NCBI GenBank assembly: GCA_963783085.1
Contig: CAWAMJ010000008.1
Location: forward strand, 496,001 to 560,000
Origin: CAVYUC01 sp963783085
GTDB lineage: Bacteria > Bacteroidota > Bacteroidia > Bacteroidales > Prolixibacteraceae
Length of the DNA stretch: 64,000 bases
Direction of reading: 5' to 3'
Position numbers and translations under genes: made by a program. Shown here one piece after another: positions 15,242-23,507 of the stretch (position 1 is its first letter; each line of letters starts with the position of its first letter). The notes under the pieces are model-generated. The model did not search any database. It was not told the DNA's origin and saw only the letters and a list, made by a program, of their open reading frames with translations.

Positions 15242-17869
15242 TCAGAGGGAAAACCAGTAACTTAACTTTATCATAAATGCATTTTGTGCCGCTACTTTCG
15301 AAATTCCCTTGAAACTTGATAAAATAGATGGTTCGTACCGGCTCTGGTAGCGGGTGCGGTTATTGGTCCAGACAAAGTAAAATGTAGAACCGGTTTTATA
15401 TTCCCAGCGTGCTACAAAATTCGATCGAAATTCCTGAAAATTAAAATCCGGATTTGCATCTGTAAGGTTAAGAATCGGATTGGAATTTTCATCAACCAGA
15501 TATAGATCGTCGAATCCGGCTGTGTACAATGGCGAATAGCGTTTCTTTAAATCTTTTGATTTTGATTGTGCTACTTTTCTGAAATTGACGAAATCCCCGC
15601 CCGAAGCGTATGGACTGCCGTAAAACTGAAACGACAATTCCGGTGTCACAAACAATTCAGCACGCAATGTGGTATAAATGGTTTGCCTGTTTATTTTTCC
15701 AACAACGTATATCCTGTTTTCGCCGGAAGCTTTTTGTGTAACATATTGGTTATTGTCGGTTTCATCAATAAAAGTTGTTCGCGAAATAATGTTGAACCGG
15801 TTGTTAATTAGCCATTGAATGTGCAACGTGTAATTCGTTTTGTTCGAAATATCATCATCGGAAAAAGAATGCCAGGCGCCGGCGCCAAAATACAGGTTTT
15901 TGCTGGTGTTGGACTGGACGTAAAATTCGGTGCCTGTTTTTCCGCCAATTCTTAGTGCCGGTCCTCCGAACAACTTGCGCGTATCAATTTCTGTAAACGT
16001 ACGGTCGAGCGATAAATCCAGTTTCCATAAATTTTTAAATTGAAAACGGGCGTGGCTGTTCAGTTTGTCCAGTAAATTTTCGCCGCCGTAGCTCCAATGG
16101 TGTTGTTGTTCCACATTTAGATAATAGTTCAACAAAATACCTTTAGGTTTATTCACCCGCCAAAGAAAATTCACTTCTTCATTCACATAATCAGCTTGAT
16201 ACAAATAGCCTAAGTCATTTAGTTCCACTCCCGGGGAACGCCACTCGAGCATCCCGATCAATCGTAGTTTTCCGCTTCTTTTCCCACCGCTGAATTCACC
16301 TCCCCAGCCTTCGAGGCTGGTTAAATCCGAATCGAGGTTCAGATGATCTGCATCAGGACGCTGAAAATAATGCCTCGGATTTCGCTGCAACCTGAAAATA
16401 GCATCAGGGCTGCCGTTCACTTTCGAAAAGAAACTTTTCCCACTTACAAAATATTTGCGGTTCAACCAGTTGTGCTCAAAATCCAAACCTCCAGCCAATG
16501 AATTGTCCGGCAAAAAGCCAAGTTGTTCATTTTGAATGTTTCGCAATGCTGAAGTAATAATTCCTCCCAGCACGGTTCCGCCGTTATTGAAATCCTGCTT
16601 GGCTCTTCCAATAAAATAATTGGTAAATGGTTCAATCACTTCTTTTCGCGATGAATTATCAGTAAAAATGATGGCATTTTCGCGGGCGGTCATGCTGTTG
16701 ATAATCCCCATGGAAAAACCCGAGCGGTTTTTTCCGGTAAGCTTTAACGCATTTATTATAGATGTTTGATCGGGATAATCCATGGTTTCACCTGAATCCA
16801 GTTCAGGAACATATTCCGGAGCATGCCCAATCCGTCTCGAATAAAAAAGCAAATCGTTACCGGCGCCGTATTCCAGGATGCTGTTCCCTTCCAGAAAAAA
16901 TGGTCGTTTTTCGTCATAAAAAACCTCGTATGAAGTCAGGTTTAAAACCGAAGGATCAGCTTCCACCTGGCCAAAATCGGGATTAACCGTATAATCGAGC
17001 GTAAAATTGGAAGTTACTCCAATTTTACCATCCACCCCCGCTCCAAACTTCCAGGGATCTTCTGTTCCGGAAACATATTTTGATTTGGCGTAGGGAAGCA
17101 CCTCGAAATTACGCTTGTACGGGATATCGCTGATTCCCCGAAGTTCGCCAAAAATATATACCATTGCCGGCGCATCTACAGGAATAAGCTTCCACTGGTC
17201 TTCTTCATTTAGCCGATCGATCCATCGCCAGATGTGCATTCCCCAAATATGTTCCTTTTGGTTGGCGTAGCGGAGCTGACTGAATGGAACCCGCATTTCG
17301 GCGTACCAGGCAGAATCGCCAACTGACGATTTACCACTCCATACGGCGTTCCAGTTAAAATCCCAGCCATATTCGCCCAGGTGCATCAAATCCACTTTTT
17401 GTCCGGCTGCCGTCAGGTTAAATTCAAACGCTGTTTGTTTATCGTGATAGGTATCGATTGCAACACCGGTCATATCGCCATTTAATTCATCGCGCCGGCC
17501 CAATACCGGGCGTATTTTTCCAGGTTCGTTGTCGTAACAAACAATGGCTATATATAAATAAGTGTTATCGTATAATATCTTAACTTCTGTTTCCTGTGAT
17601 GGCGGATGAGCCTGATGCGGCTGCTGCTGCACAAAATCTCCGGCCCAGTTTCCTGCTCCGTTCCAACATTCATCGTTTAATTTCCCGTCAATTTTGGGTT
17701 TCAGGGTGGTGCGGGTGGCGTAATATACCCGCTTCATACTGGCGTAATAATTTACAAGTGAATCGTCGGAAAGCGTATAATTGTAATTTTGTGATTTCGT
17801 GGCGAATGTGCCGGCAAGAAGTAGAAAGAGGATTAAAAAATGCTTGATATACATGGTGGTTTTTCGCAT
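15242..17869 (-). CDS. DUF5916 outer-membrane protein with CBM9-like domain
   Basis: An 875-aa protein with an N-terminal signal peptide (TTMYIKHFLILFLLLAGTFA). Residues about 50-250 form a carbohydrate-binding family 9-like beta sandwich: KPKIDGKLNDECWNGAG, then LYDNTYLYIAIVCYDNEPGKI, is its usual opening. Residues about 260-875 are the DUF5916 region, rich in alternating beta strands ending in an aromatic C-terminus (KLSYWFSL), as in outer-membrane barrels. Family members are frequent in Bacteroidota and their function is not established; a role in binding or passing ligands at the outer membrane is plausible. Normal length. The 318-bp gap upstream also carries the accC promoter on the other strand. 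Confidence 0.85.
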   Translation of the reverse strand: MRKTTMYIKHFLILFLLLAGTFATKSQNYNYTLSDDSLVNYYASMKRVYYATRTTLKPKIDGKLNDECWNGAGNWAGDFVQQQPHQAHPPSQETEVKILYDNTYLYIAIVCYDNEPGKIRPVLGRRDELNGDMTGVAIDTYHDKQTAFEFNLTAAGQKVDLMHLGEYGWDFNWNAVWSGKSSVGDSAWYAEMRVPFSQLRYANQKEHIWGMHIWRWIDRLNEEDQWKLIPVDAPAMVYIFGELRGISDIPYKRNFEVLPYAKSKYVSGTEDPWKFGAGVDGKIGVTSNFTLDYTVNPDFGQVEADPSVLNLTSYEVFYDEKRPFFLEGNSILEYGAGNDLLFYSRRIGHAPEYVPELDSGETMDYPDQTSIINALKLTGKNRSGFSMGIINSMTARENAIIFTDNSSRKEVIEPFTNYFIGRAKQDFNNGGTVLGGIITSALRNIQNEQLGFLPDNSLAGGLDFEHNWLNRKYFVSGKSFFSKVNGSPDAIFRLQRNPRHYFQRPDADHLNLDSDLTSLEGWGGEFSGGKRSGKLRLIGMLEWRSPGVELNDLGYLYQADYVNEEVNFLWRVNKPKGILLNYYLNVEQQHHWSYGGENLLDKLNSHARFQFKNLWKLDLSLDRTFTEIDTRKLFGGPALRIGGKTGTEFYVQSNTSKNLYFGAGAWHSFSDDDISNKTNYTLHIQWLINNRFNIISRTTFIDETDNNQYVTQKASGENRIYVVGKINRQTIYTTLRAELFVTPELSFQFYGSPYASGGDFVNFRKVAQSKSKDLKKRYSPLYTAGFDDLYLVDENSNPILNLTDANPDFNFQEFRSNFVARWEYKTGSTFYFVWTNNRTRYQSRYEPSILSSFKGISKVAAQNAFMIKLSYWFSL

Positions 17870-18187
17870 AAAAATAATTGGTTTTGTTGAACTAAAAAAT
17901 TTTTAAATAAAAACTAAAAAAATGCTTCCGTTGCTTTTTCCCGGTCTTTGATAGCCATTTAATTTTGGAACTAAAGATTTTTATATTCAAAAACTAATTG
18001 AATTATATCTTGCTTTTCATAGCATATTTACATTTATTAACACTATTTGATTTGAACATCTAAACACATCCCTTAATTTTCCGCCCGAAAAATGAAAAGG
18101 CAATTTAGCTAAACAATTTCAGTTAAATAAAGTTATTTTACTCTGGTAAGCTGAATCGGCTAATTTGCTGATAGTAATATATCATCA
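17870..18187. other. Divergent promoter region, DUF5916 gene and accC
   Basis: 318 AT-rich bp with no gene. The accC-proximal end holds a good -7 element (18161-18168). I see no riboswitch-like structure or clear operator. Confidence 0.55.
18161..18168 (+). promoter_or_regulatory. Promoter -7 element of the carboxylase operon
   Basis: TAATTTGC fits the core of the Bacteroidota -7 box (TAnTTTG-like, one base shorter between TA and TTTG than the usual TAnnTTTG). It lies 20 bp before the accC start codon, giving a very short leader. Confidence 0.4.
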
Positions 18188-19693
18188 ATGAATAAAATAA
18201 GAAAAATCCTTATTGCGAATCGCGGAGAAATAGCCATCCGCATCATGCGCACCTGCAGGGAACTCGATATTGAAACCGTAGCTGTTTTTTCAGAAGCCGA
18301 CCGCACGTCGTTACACGTAAGATACGCGCACGAGGCTTACTGTGTGGGGAAAGCACCCTCCAACGAAAGCTACCTGAACATCGAAAAGATTATAGAAATT
18401 GCTCATTTAAGCAATGCAGACGCCGTCCATCCGGGATATGGTTTTCTTTCGGAAAATGCTGAATTTGCCCGAAGGTGCCGCGAAGAAGGCTTAAATTTTA
18501 TTGGTCCGTCTCCCGATGTTATCCTGAAAATGGGCGACAAAATTAAGGCCCGCGAGGTAATGACCAATGCCGGGATTCCGGTTGTTCCGGGAACAGACGG
18601 CAGCGTGGATACAGAAGAAGAAGCATTGGAAGCCATTCGCAAAATTGGCTTGCCGGTGATGATAAAAGCATCGGCTGGCGGCGGCGGAAAAGGAATGCGG
18701 CTGGTTCACCACGAAAAAGACATTGTTCCATCGGTACGCGCAGCCCGCTCGGAAGCTTTGTCAGCCTTTGGAAACGATGCGGTATATATTGAAAAATACA
18801 TTTCTTCACCGCACCACATTGAATTTCAAATCCTGGGCGATTCGCACGGAAATGCAGTTCATCTTTTTGAAAGGGAATGTTCCATTCAGCGCCGTCACCA
18901 GAAAATGATAGAAGAAACCCCTTCACCACTGATGACTACCGAGTTACGTAATGAAATGGGGCAGGCGGCTGTGGAAGCAGCAAAAGCTGTTCGATACCAG
19001 GGAGCAGGCACCATCGAATTTCTGGTTGATAATAACCTGAACTATTACTTTCTGGAAATGAATACCCGGCTGCAGGTTGAACATCCAATTACGGAACGGG
19101 TGACCGGTATCGATTTGGTAAAACAACAAATAAAAATTGCCGAAGGCGACGAACTGGAGTTTGCGCAGGAAGATTTGTCCCAGCAGGGGCACGCTATTGA
19201 ATGCCGGATTTATGCCGAAGACCCCGATAACAATTTCATGCCAAGCGCAGGAAAAATCTATAAAATTTCGGAACCACTGGGTTTGGGCGTCCGAACCGAC
19301 GGCTATGTTTACGAAGGTTACGAAATCCCGATTTATTACGACCCAATGGTTTCAAAATTGATCGTCTGGGGAAATAACAGGGACGAAGCCATCAGAAGGA
19401 TGCGCCGGGCGTTGTATGAATACAAAATCACAGGAATAAAAACTTCGATAAAATACCTCGAGCGGATTATGAACAATCCCAGTTTTGTAGAAGGAAAATA
19501 CGACACTCATTTCATAGAAGATAATCAGGAAAAACTGATGAATAACATTCCGGATGATAATATTGACGATGTGGTAGCCATTGCTGCATTTATCGACTAC
19601 CTGGATAAAGTAAATAAAGTTCAGAATAATAAAAAAGAATTTGAGCCTGCGCAAAGCCGCTGGAAAAAACCTTCATTTCTGAATCAATTTTAA
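18188..19693 (+). CDS. accC: Biotin carboxylase subunit of acyl-CoA (propionyl/acetyl-CoA) carboxylase
   Basis: A 501-aa ATP-grasp enzyme that carboxylates the biotin of the carrier encoded next. The start KIRKILIANRGEIAIRIMRTCRELDI is the classic N-terminal domain; ATP-binding GGGGKGMR is near residue 163, ERECSIQRRHQKMIEE near 238 and EMNTRLQVEHPITERVTGIDLV near 288. It is some 50 residues longer than E. coli AccC, as in subunits paired with propionyl-CoA-type carboxyltransferases. The order biotin carboxylase, biotin carrier, carboxyltransferase (gaps 9 and 19 bp) shows a three-subunit carboxylase. The fused-type carboxyltransferase suggests propionyl-CoA as substrate, but acetyl-CoA cannot be excluded. 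Confidence 0.93.
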   Translation: MNKIRKILIANRGEIAIRIMRTCRELDIETVAVFSEADRTSLHVRYAHEAYCVGKAPSNESYLNIEKIIEIAHLSNADAVHPGYGFLSENAEFARRCREEGLNFIGPSPDVILKMGDKIKAREVMTNAGIPVVPGTDGSVDTEEEALEAIRKIGLPVMIKASAGGGGKGMRLVHHEKDIVPSVRAARSEALSAFGNDAVYIEKYISSPHHIEFQILGDSHGNAVHLFERECSIQRRHQKMIEETPSPLMTTELRNEMGQAAVEAAKAVRYQGAGTIEFLVDNNLNYYFLEMNTRLQVEHPITERVTGIDLVKQQIKIAEGDELEFAQEDLSQQGHAIECRIYAEDPDNNFMPSAGKIYKISEPLGLGVRTDGYVYEGYEIPIYYDPMVSKLIVWGNNRDEAIRRMRRALYEYKITGIKTSIKYLERIMNNPSFVEGKYDTHFIEDNQEKLMNNIPDDNIDDVVAIAAFIDYLDKVNKVQNNKKEFEPAQSRWKKPSFLNQF

Positions 19694-19702
19694 AATTTGA
19701 AT

Positions 19703-20209
19703 ATGCCTGTAGAAATAAAAGTTAACGACCGGTTGGTATGGGTAAACCTGATAAGTCAAAATGGAAATTTGCTGGAAATTGAAGTAGATGGCAAAACTTA
19801 TGAGGTAGATTTACTTCACACTGCGGATGGCACTTTTTCAATCCTCGAAGGAGGCCACTCCTACAACATTGAACTTGTACCCGAAAAAACCAAAAAATAT
19901 ACCGCATACACCCTTTATAAAACATACAACATCGAAGTAATTGATGCCGAAGCCCGCTATCTGATTAACCGCGGCGGTAATGGTTTCGCTTCTGCCGATA
20001 ACAATATTTCATCGCCCATGCCTGGCAAAGTGGTTAAAGTGCTGGTAAACGAAGGCGATGTTGTGCAACAGGGGCAAACCGTAATAATTATTGCCGCCAT
20101 GAAAATGGAAAGCGAATATAAAGCTCCCAAAGACGGGGTCATCAAAAAAGTGCACGTGTCAGACGGTGTTACCGTGGAAGGCAGCCAAATACTTATAGAA
20201 TTGGAATAA
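19703..20209 (+). CDS. Biotin/lipoyl-binding carrier subunit of acyl-CoA carboxylase
   Basis: A 168-aa carrier protein. The C-terminal 75 residues are a biotinyl domain with the biotin-accepting Lys in AAMKMES, preceded by SSPMPGKVVKVLVNEGDVV. The N-terminal 90 residues form a small beta-rich domain (MPVEIKVNDRLVWVNLI and following) seen in BCCP subunits that dock to PccB-type carboxyltransferases. ATG 19703 is preferred to the TTG at 19697. The gene is tightly placed between the biotin carboxylase and carboxyltransferase genes. Confidence 0.9.
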   Translation: MPVEIKVNDRLVWVNLISQNGNLLEIEVDGKTYEVDLLHTADGTFSILEGGHSYNIELVPEKTKKYTAYTLYKTYNIEVIDAEARYLINRGGNGFASADNNISSPMPGKVVKVLVNEGDVVQQGQTVIIIAAMKMESEYKAPKDGVIKKVHVSDGVTVEGSQILIELE

Positions 20210-20228
20210 AACCGAATGATTCACAAAT

Positions 20229-21761
20229 ATGGATTTAAATGAAAAATACCACCAGCTCGAGGAATTTAACAAAAAAGCAGAGCTGGGCGGAGGAAAAGAA
20301 CGTGTTGAAAAGCAGCATGAAGCAGGAAAAAAAACAGCCCGGGAACGAATTCTTCAATTGCTCGATCCCGGAACATTTAACGAGATCGATAAACTGGTAA
20401 CCCACCGGAATTACGATTTCGGGATGCAGGAGAAAAAAGTTCTTGGCGATGGGTTAATTTCCGGATATGGAAAAATTGGCGGGAGGTTGGTCTATGTTTT
20501 TGCTCAGGATTTTACCGTTTTTGGGGGTTCGCTTAGCCGTGCCAACGCCGATAAAATCGTGAAAGTGCAAAACCTCGCCCTGAAAATGGGTGCGCCGCTG
20601 ATTGGACTGAACGATTCGGGTGGCGCCCGGATTCAGGAAGGGGTTGAAAGTCTGGCCGGATATGCCGATATTTTTTACAACAATGTAATATCTTCCGGAG
20701 TAATTCCACAGATTTCCGCCATTTTAGGACCGTGTGCAGGCGGAGCGGTTTACTCTCCTGCCCTCACCGACTTTATTTTTATGGTAAATGAAAAAAGCCA
20801 CATGTTTGTTACCGGCCCCGATGTAATTAAAACGGTTACACATGAGGATGTTACCAAAGAAGAACTCGGTGGTGCAAATACACACAGTTCAAAGAGCGGG
20901 GTGGCACATTTTACCGGCGCCGATGAAGAACAAACATTGATGATGATTCGGGAATTGATGAGCTTTCTGCCGTCGAACAACCTCGAGGACCCGCCTGTAA
21001 AATCAACCATCGATCCTTCAGACAGGGCAGATGAATTCCTGCAGGAAATTGTACCGGCTGATCCGAACAAGCCATACGACATACACGAGATCATTCAAAA
21101 TGTAATCGACAACAAGCATTTCCTTGAAGTGCAGCCGCAGTATGCACAAAATATTATCGTGGGATTTGCGCGGTTTGGTGGAACACCTGTAGGAATTGTG
21201 GCTAACCAGCCAGCGCATCTTGCAGGTGTGCTCGATATTAATTCATCGGTAAAAGCTGCACGATTTGTTCGTTTCTGCGATGCTTTTAATCTGCCGCTTG
21301 TAACTTTTGTCGACGTACCCGGCTTTCTCCCCGGAACCAATCAGGAATTTGGGGGAATTATCAAACACGGTGCAAAATTGCTGTATGCTTTTTCAGAAGC
21401 TACGGTGCCAAAAATCACCATTATCACCCGTAAAGCTTACGGTGGCGCCTACGACGTAATGTCGAGCAAACACATTGGCGCCGATGTAAATTTCGCTTAT
21501 CCAACATCGGAGATTGCTGTAATGGGACCGGAAGGTGCAATTAATATTCTCCACCGGAAACTGAACGACGAGGAAAAAGCAAATGCCGTGCAGGAATACC
21601 GCGAGAAATTTGCCAATCCTTATAAAGCAGCGTCGCTGGGTTATGTTGATGAAATTATCCATCCGAAGGATACCCGTAAAAAAATCATCGGTGCACTGGA
21701 AATGACCCGCAACAAGCGAAAATCAAACCCGCCAAAAAAACACGGAAACATACCGCTGTAA
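20229..21761 (+). CDS. Acyl-CoA carboxylase carboxyltransferase (PccB/MmdA type)
   Basis: A 510-aa crotonase-fold carboxyltransferase with N and C domains fused. The N-terminal domain has NDSGGARIQEGVESLAGY and the oxyanion region GPCAGGAVYSPA; the C-terminal domain has VDVPGFLPGTNQEFGGIIKHGAKLLYAF and RKAYGGAYDVM. The layout matches the propionyl-CoA carboxylase beta chain and methylmalonyl-CoA decarboxylase alpha chain. No membrane subunit gene of the sodium-pumping decarboxylase is adjacent, so a carboxylase role is more likely. In Bacteroidota such a complex links propionyl-CoA and methylmalonyl-CoA. The next operon starts 145 bp on with its own promoter. Confidence 0.92.
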   Translation: MDLNEKYHQLEEFNKKAELGGGKERVEKQHEAGKKTARERILQLLDPGTFNEIDKLVTHRNYDFGMQEKKVLGDGLISGYGKIGGRLVYVFAQDFTVFGGSLSRANADKIVKVQNLALKMGAPLIGLNDSGGARIQEGVESLAGYADIFYNNVISSGVIPQISAILGPCAGGAVYSPALTDFIFMVNEKSHMFVTGPDVIKTVTHEDVTKEELGGANTHSSKSGVAHFTGADEEQTLMMIRELMSFLPSNNLEDPPVKSTIDPSDRADEFLQEIVPADPNKPYDIHEIIQNVIDNKHFLEVQPQYAQNIIVGFARFGGTPVGIVANQPAHLAGVLDINSSVKAARFVRFCDAFNLPLVTFVDVPGFLPGTNQEFGGIIKHGAKLLYAFSEATVPKITIITRKAYGGAYDVMSSKHIGADVNFAYPTSEIAVMGPEGAINILHRKLNDEEKANAVQEYREKFANPYKAASLGYVDEIIHPKDTRKKIIGALEMTRNKRKSNPPKKHGNIPL

Positions 21762-21833
21762 ATGAGAAGGCGGAGACAAAGATGAGCGTAATCCTGCCTG
21801 CCGCTTTATATTTTTATTCAACTGCTATAATGG

Positions 21834-21864
21834 TTTGAGAAATGATAAATTATTTCTATTTTTG
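21834..21864 (+). promoter_or_regulatory. Promoter of the rpsF-rpsR-rplI operon
   Basis: TTTG at 21834-21837 and TATTTTTG at 21857-21864 are separated by 19 nt, an exact Bacteroidota -33/-7 promoter. The start site is expected near 21871. Confidence 0.85.
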
Positions 21865-21906
21865 CGCGACCAAAAAAATAGATGTTTAATTAAATTTTTG
21901 ATGTTT

Positions 21907-22260
21907 ATGTTGAATCAATACGAAACCGTTTTCATTTGTACTCCCGTTTTATCTGAGCCACAGGTAAAGGAAACGGTAAACAAATTCAAGGACATCATCA
22001 CCGGAAACGGAGGTGAAATGATCCACGACGAAGATTGGGGAATGAAAAAACTGGCTTACCCAATCCAGAAAAAATCCACCGGATTTTATCATTTATTTGA
22101 ATTCAGGATCGATCCGTCGGTGATCGGGAAACTGGAAACTGAGTTCAGGCGCGATGAGCGGGTTATTCGGTTTTTAACCGTGAAACTCGATAAATACGCT
22201 GCTGAATACAGTGAAAAAAGAAGAAGGTTACAAAAACAAAAAACCGAACAGGAGGGATAA
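21907..22260 (+). CDS. rpsF: 30S ribosomal protein S6
   Basis: A 117-aa ribosomal protein that binds 16S rRNA with S18. Start MLNQYETVFICTPVLSEPQV is the standard Bacteroidota S6 opening; an in-frame ATG two codons earlier (21901) is an alternative. The GMKKLAYPIQKKSTGFYHLFEF and RRDERVIRFLTVKLDK blocks are conserved. It is the first gene of the S6-S18-L9 operon. Confidence 0.97.
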   Translation: MLNQYETVFICTPVLSEPQVKETVNKFKDIITGNGGEMIHDEDWGMKKLAYPIQKKSTGFYHLFEFRIDPSVIGKLETEFRRDERVIRFLTVKLDKYAAEYSEKRRRLQKQKTEQEG

Positions 22261-22263
22261 AAA

Positions 22264-22533
22264 ATGGCACAGAATTCAAGTGAAATCAGATACCTGACCC
22301 CGCCGTCAGTTGAGATTAAAAAGAAAAAATATTGCCGTTTCAAGAAAAACGGAATCAAATATGTCGACTACAAAGACCCGGAATTTTTAAAAAAATTCTT
22401 AAACGAACAGGGAAAAATATTACCCCGTCGTATTACCGGAACTTCGTTAAAGTATCAGCGTAAAGTTGGCCAGGCTGTTAAACGCGCCCGCCAAATTGCC
22501 TTGCTGCCGTTTGTAACCGATATGTTGAAATAA
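22264..22533 (+). CDS. rpsR: 30S ribosomal protein S18
   Basis: An 89-aa S18. Conserved KKKYCRFKKNGIKYVDYKD and the C-terminal RITGTSLKYQRKVGQAVKRARQIALLPFV are diagnostic. It starts 3 bp after rpsF. Confidence 0.98.
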   Translation: MAQNSSEIRYLTPPSVEIKKKKYCRFKKNGIKYVDYKDPEFLKKFLNEQGKILPRRITGTSLKYQRKVGQAVKRARQIALLPFVTDMLK

Positions 22534-22550
22534 AAAAAGGAGGGCTTGAA

Positions 22551-22997
22551 ATGGAAATTATATTAAAACAAGATGTTGAACGTCTTGGTAACGCAGACGA
22601 CATTGTAGAGGTACGCGACGGTTACGCCCGCAATTACCTGATTCCAAAAAAAATGGCAATCGCAGCTACGTCATCGGCGAAAAAAGTGCTGGCTGAAAAC
22701 ATTAAACAGCGCGCACACAAAGAATCGAAATTGAGAGAAGAAGCACAGGCTATTGCCGAAAAGCTGGAGAATAAGAATATTAAAATCGGAGCAAAAATCA
22801 GCTCATCGGGTAAAATCTTTGGTTCCGTGAATACCATTCAGTTGGCAGAAGCTATCAACAAAAAAGGCTTCGAAATCGACAGAAAACAAATTAAGCTGCC
22901 CAGCGACAGTATTAAAGAAGCCGGAACGTACACCGCAGAAGTGAAACTGTACAAAGACGTGGTAGTAAAAATTGAATTTGAAGTTGTTGGAGAATAA
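22551..22997 (+). CDS. rplI: 50S ribosomal protein L9
   Basis: A 148-aa L9. The N-terminal rRNA-binding signature MEIILKQDVERLGNADDIV with GYARNYLIPKKMA is followed by the long helix and C-terminal domain (GKIFGSVNTIQLAEAINKKG). Last gene of the operon, ending at a terminator. Confidence 0.98.
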   Translation: MEIILKQDVERLGNADDIVEVRDGYARNYLIPKKMAIAATSSAKKVLAENIKQRAHKESKLREEAQAIAEKLENKNIKIGAKISSSGKIFGSVNTIQLAEAINKKGFEIDRKQIKLPSDSIKEAGTYTAEVKLYKDVVVKIEFEVVGE

Positions 22998-23020
22998 ACA
23001 CCAACAATAGATAAAATTGA

Positions 23021-23049
23021 AAGGGCTTCCGTTGCGGAGCCCTTTTTTT
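23021..23049 (+). terminator. Terminator of the ribosomal protein operon
   Basis: AAGGGCT-TCCG-TTG-CGG-AGCCCTT stem (one bulged base) followed by T7. Confidence 0.9.
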
Positions 23050-23065
23050 GTGCCGGTTTCACTGT

Positions 23066-23443
23066 CTATTTTACCGCAATAGTTTCTATTTCAACCAGAA
23101 CACCCAGCGGTAAATCTTTTACTGCAAAAGCAGCGCGGGCGGGCGGATCTTCCTGATAAAACTGCCCGTAAATTTCGTTCATCGCTTTAAAATCATTCAT
23201 ATCGCTCAACAGACAGGTCGATTTCACCACATCGTTGAATGTGTATCCGGCAGCTTGCAGTATGGCGCCAATGTTTGCCATCACCTGCAGGGTTTGTTCG
23301 GCGATATCTCCGTCCACTACTTTCATGGTTTCCGGGTTCAAAGGAACCTGCCCCGAAATGTAGAGCGTACCATTAATTTCCACCGCCTGACTATACGGCC
23401 CGATGGCCCGGGGCGCTTTCGAAGTTGAAATAATCCGTTTCAT
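23066..23443 (-). CDS. ridA: RidA-family reactive enamine/imine deaminase
   Basis: A 125-aa YjgF/YER057c/UK114 protein that hydrolyses 2-aminoacrylate and related imines. KAPRAIGPYSQAVEINGTLYISGQVPLNP is the family N-terminal block, and the C-terminal PPARAAFAVKDLPLGVLVEIETIAV contains the conserved Arg and Glu of active members. Normal length. It lies downstream of lptD on the same strand, 64 bp away, and convergent with the L9 operon. Confidence 0.95.
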   Translation of the reverse strand: MKRIISTSKAPRAIGPYSQAVEINGTLYISGQVPLNPETMKVVDGDIAEQTLQVMANIGAILQAAGYTFNDVVKSTCLLSDMNDFKAMNEIYGQFYQEDPPARAAFAVKDLPLGVLVEIETIAVK

Positions 23444-23507
23444 TATTTAATTTTTTAGTTGAATATTTTCAGAATGAGCTTCGAAACAGGAAATAAACAT
23501 TGTGTTT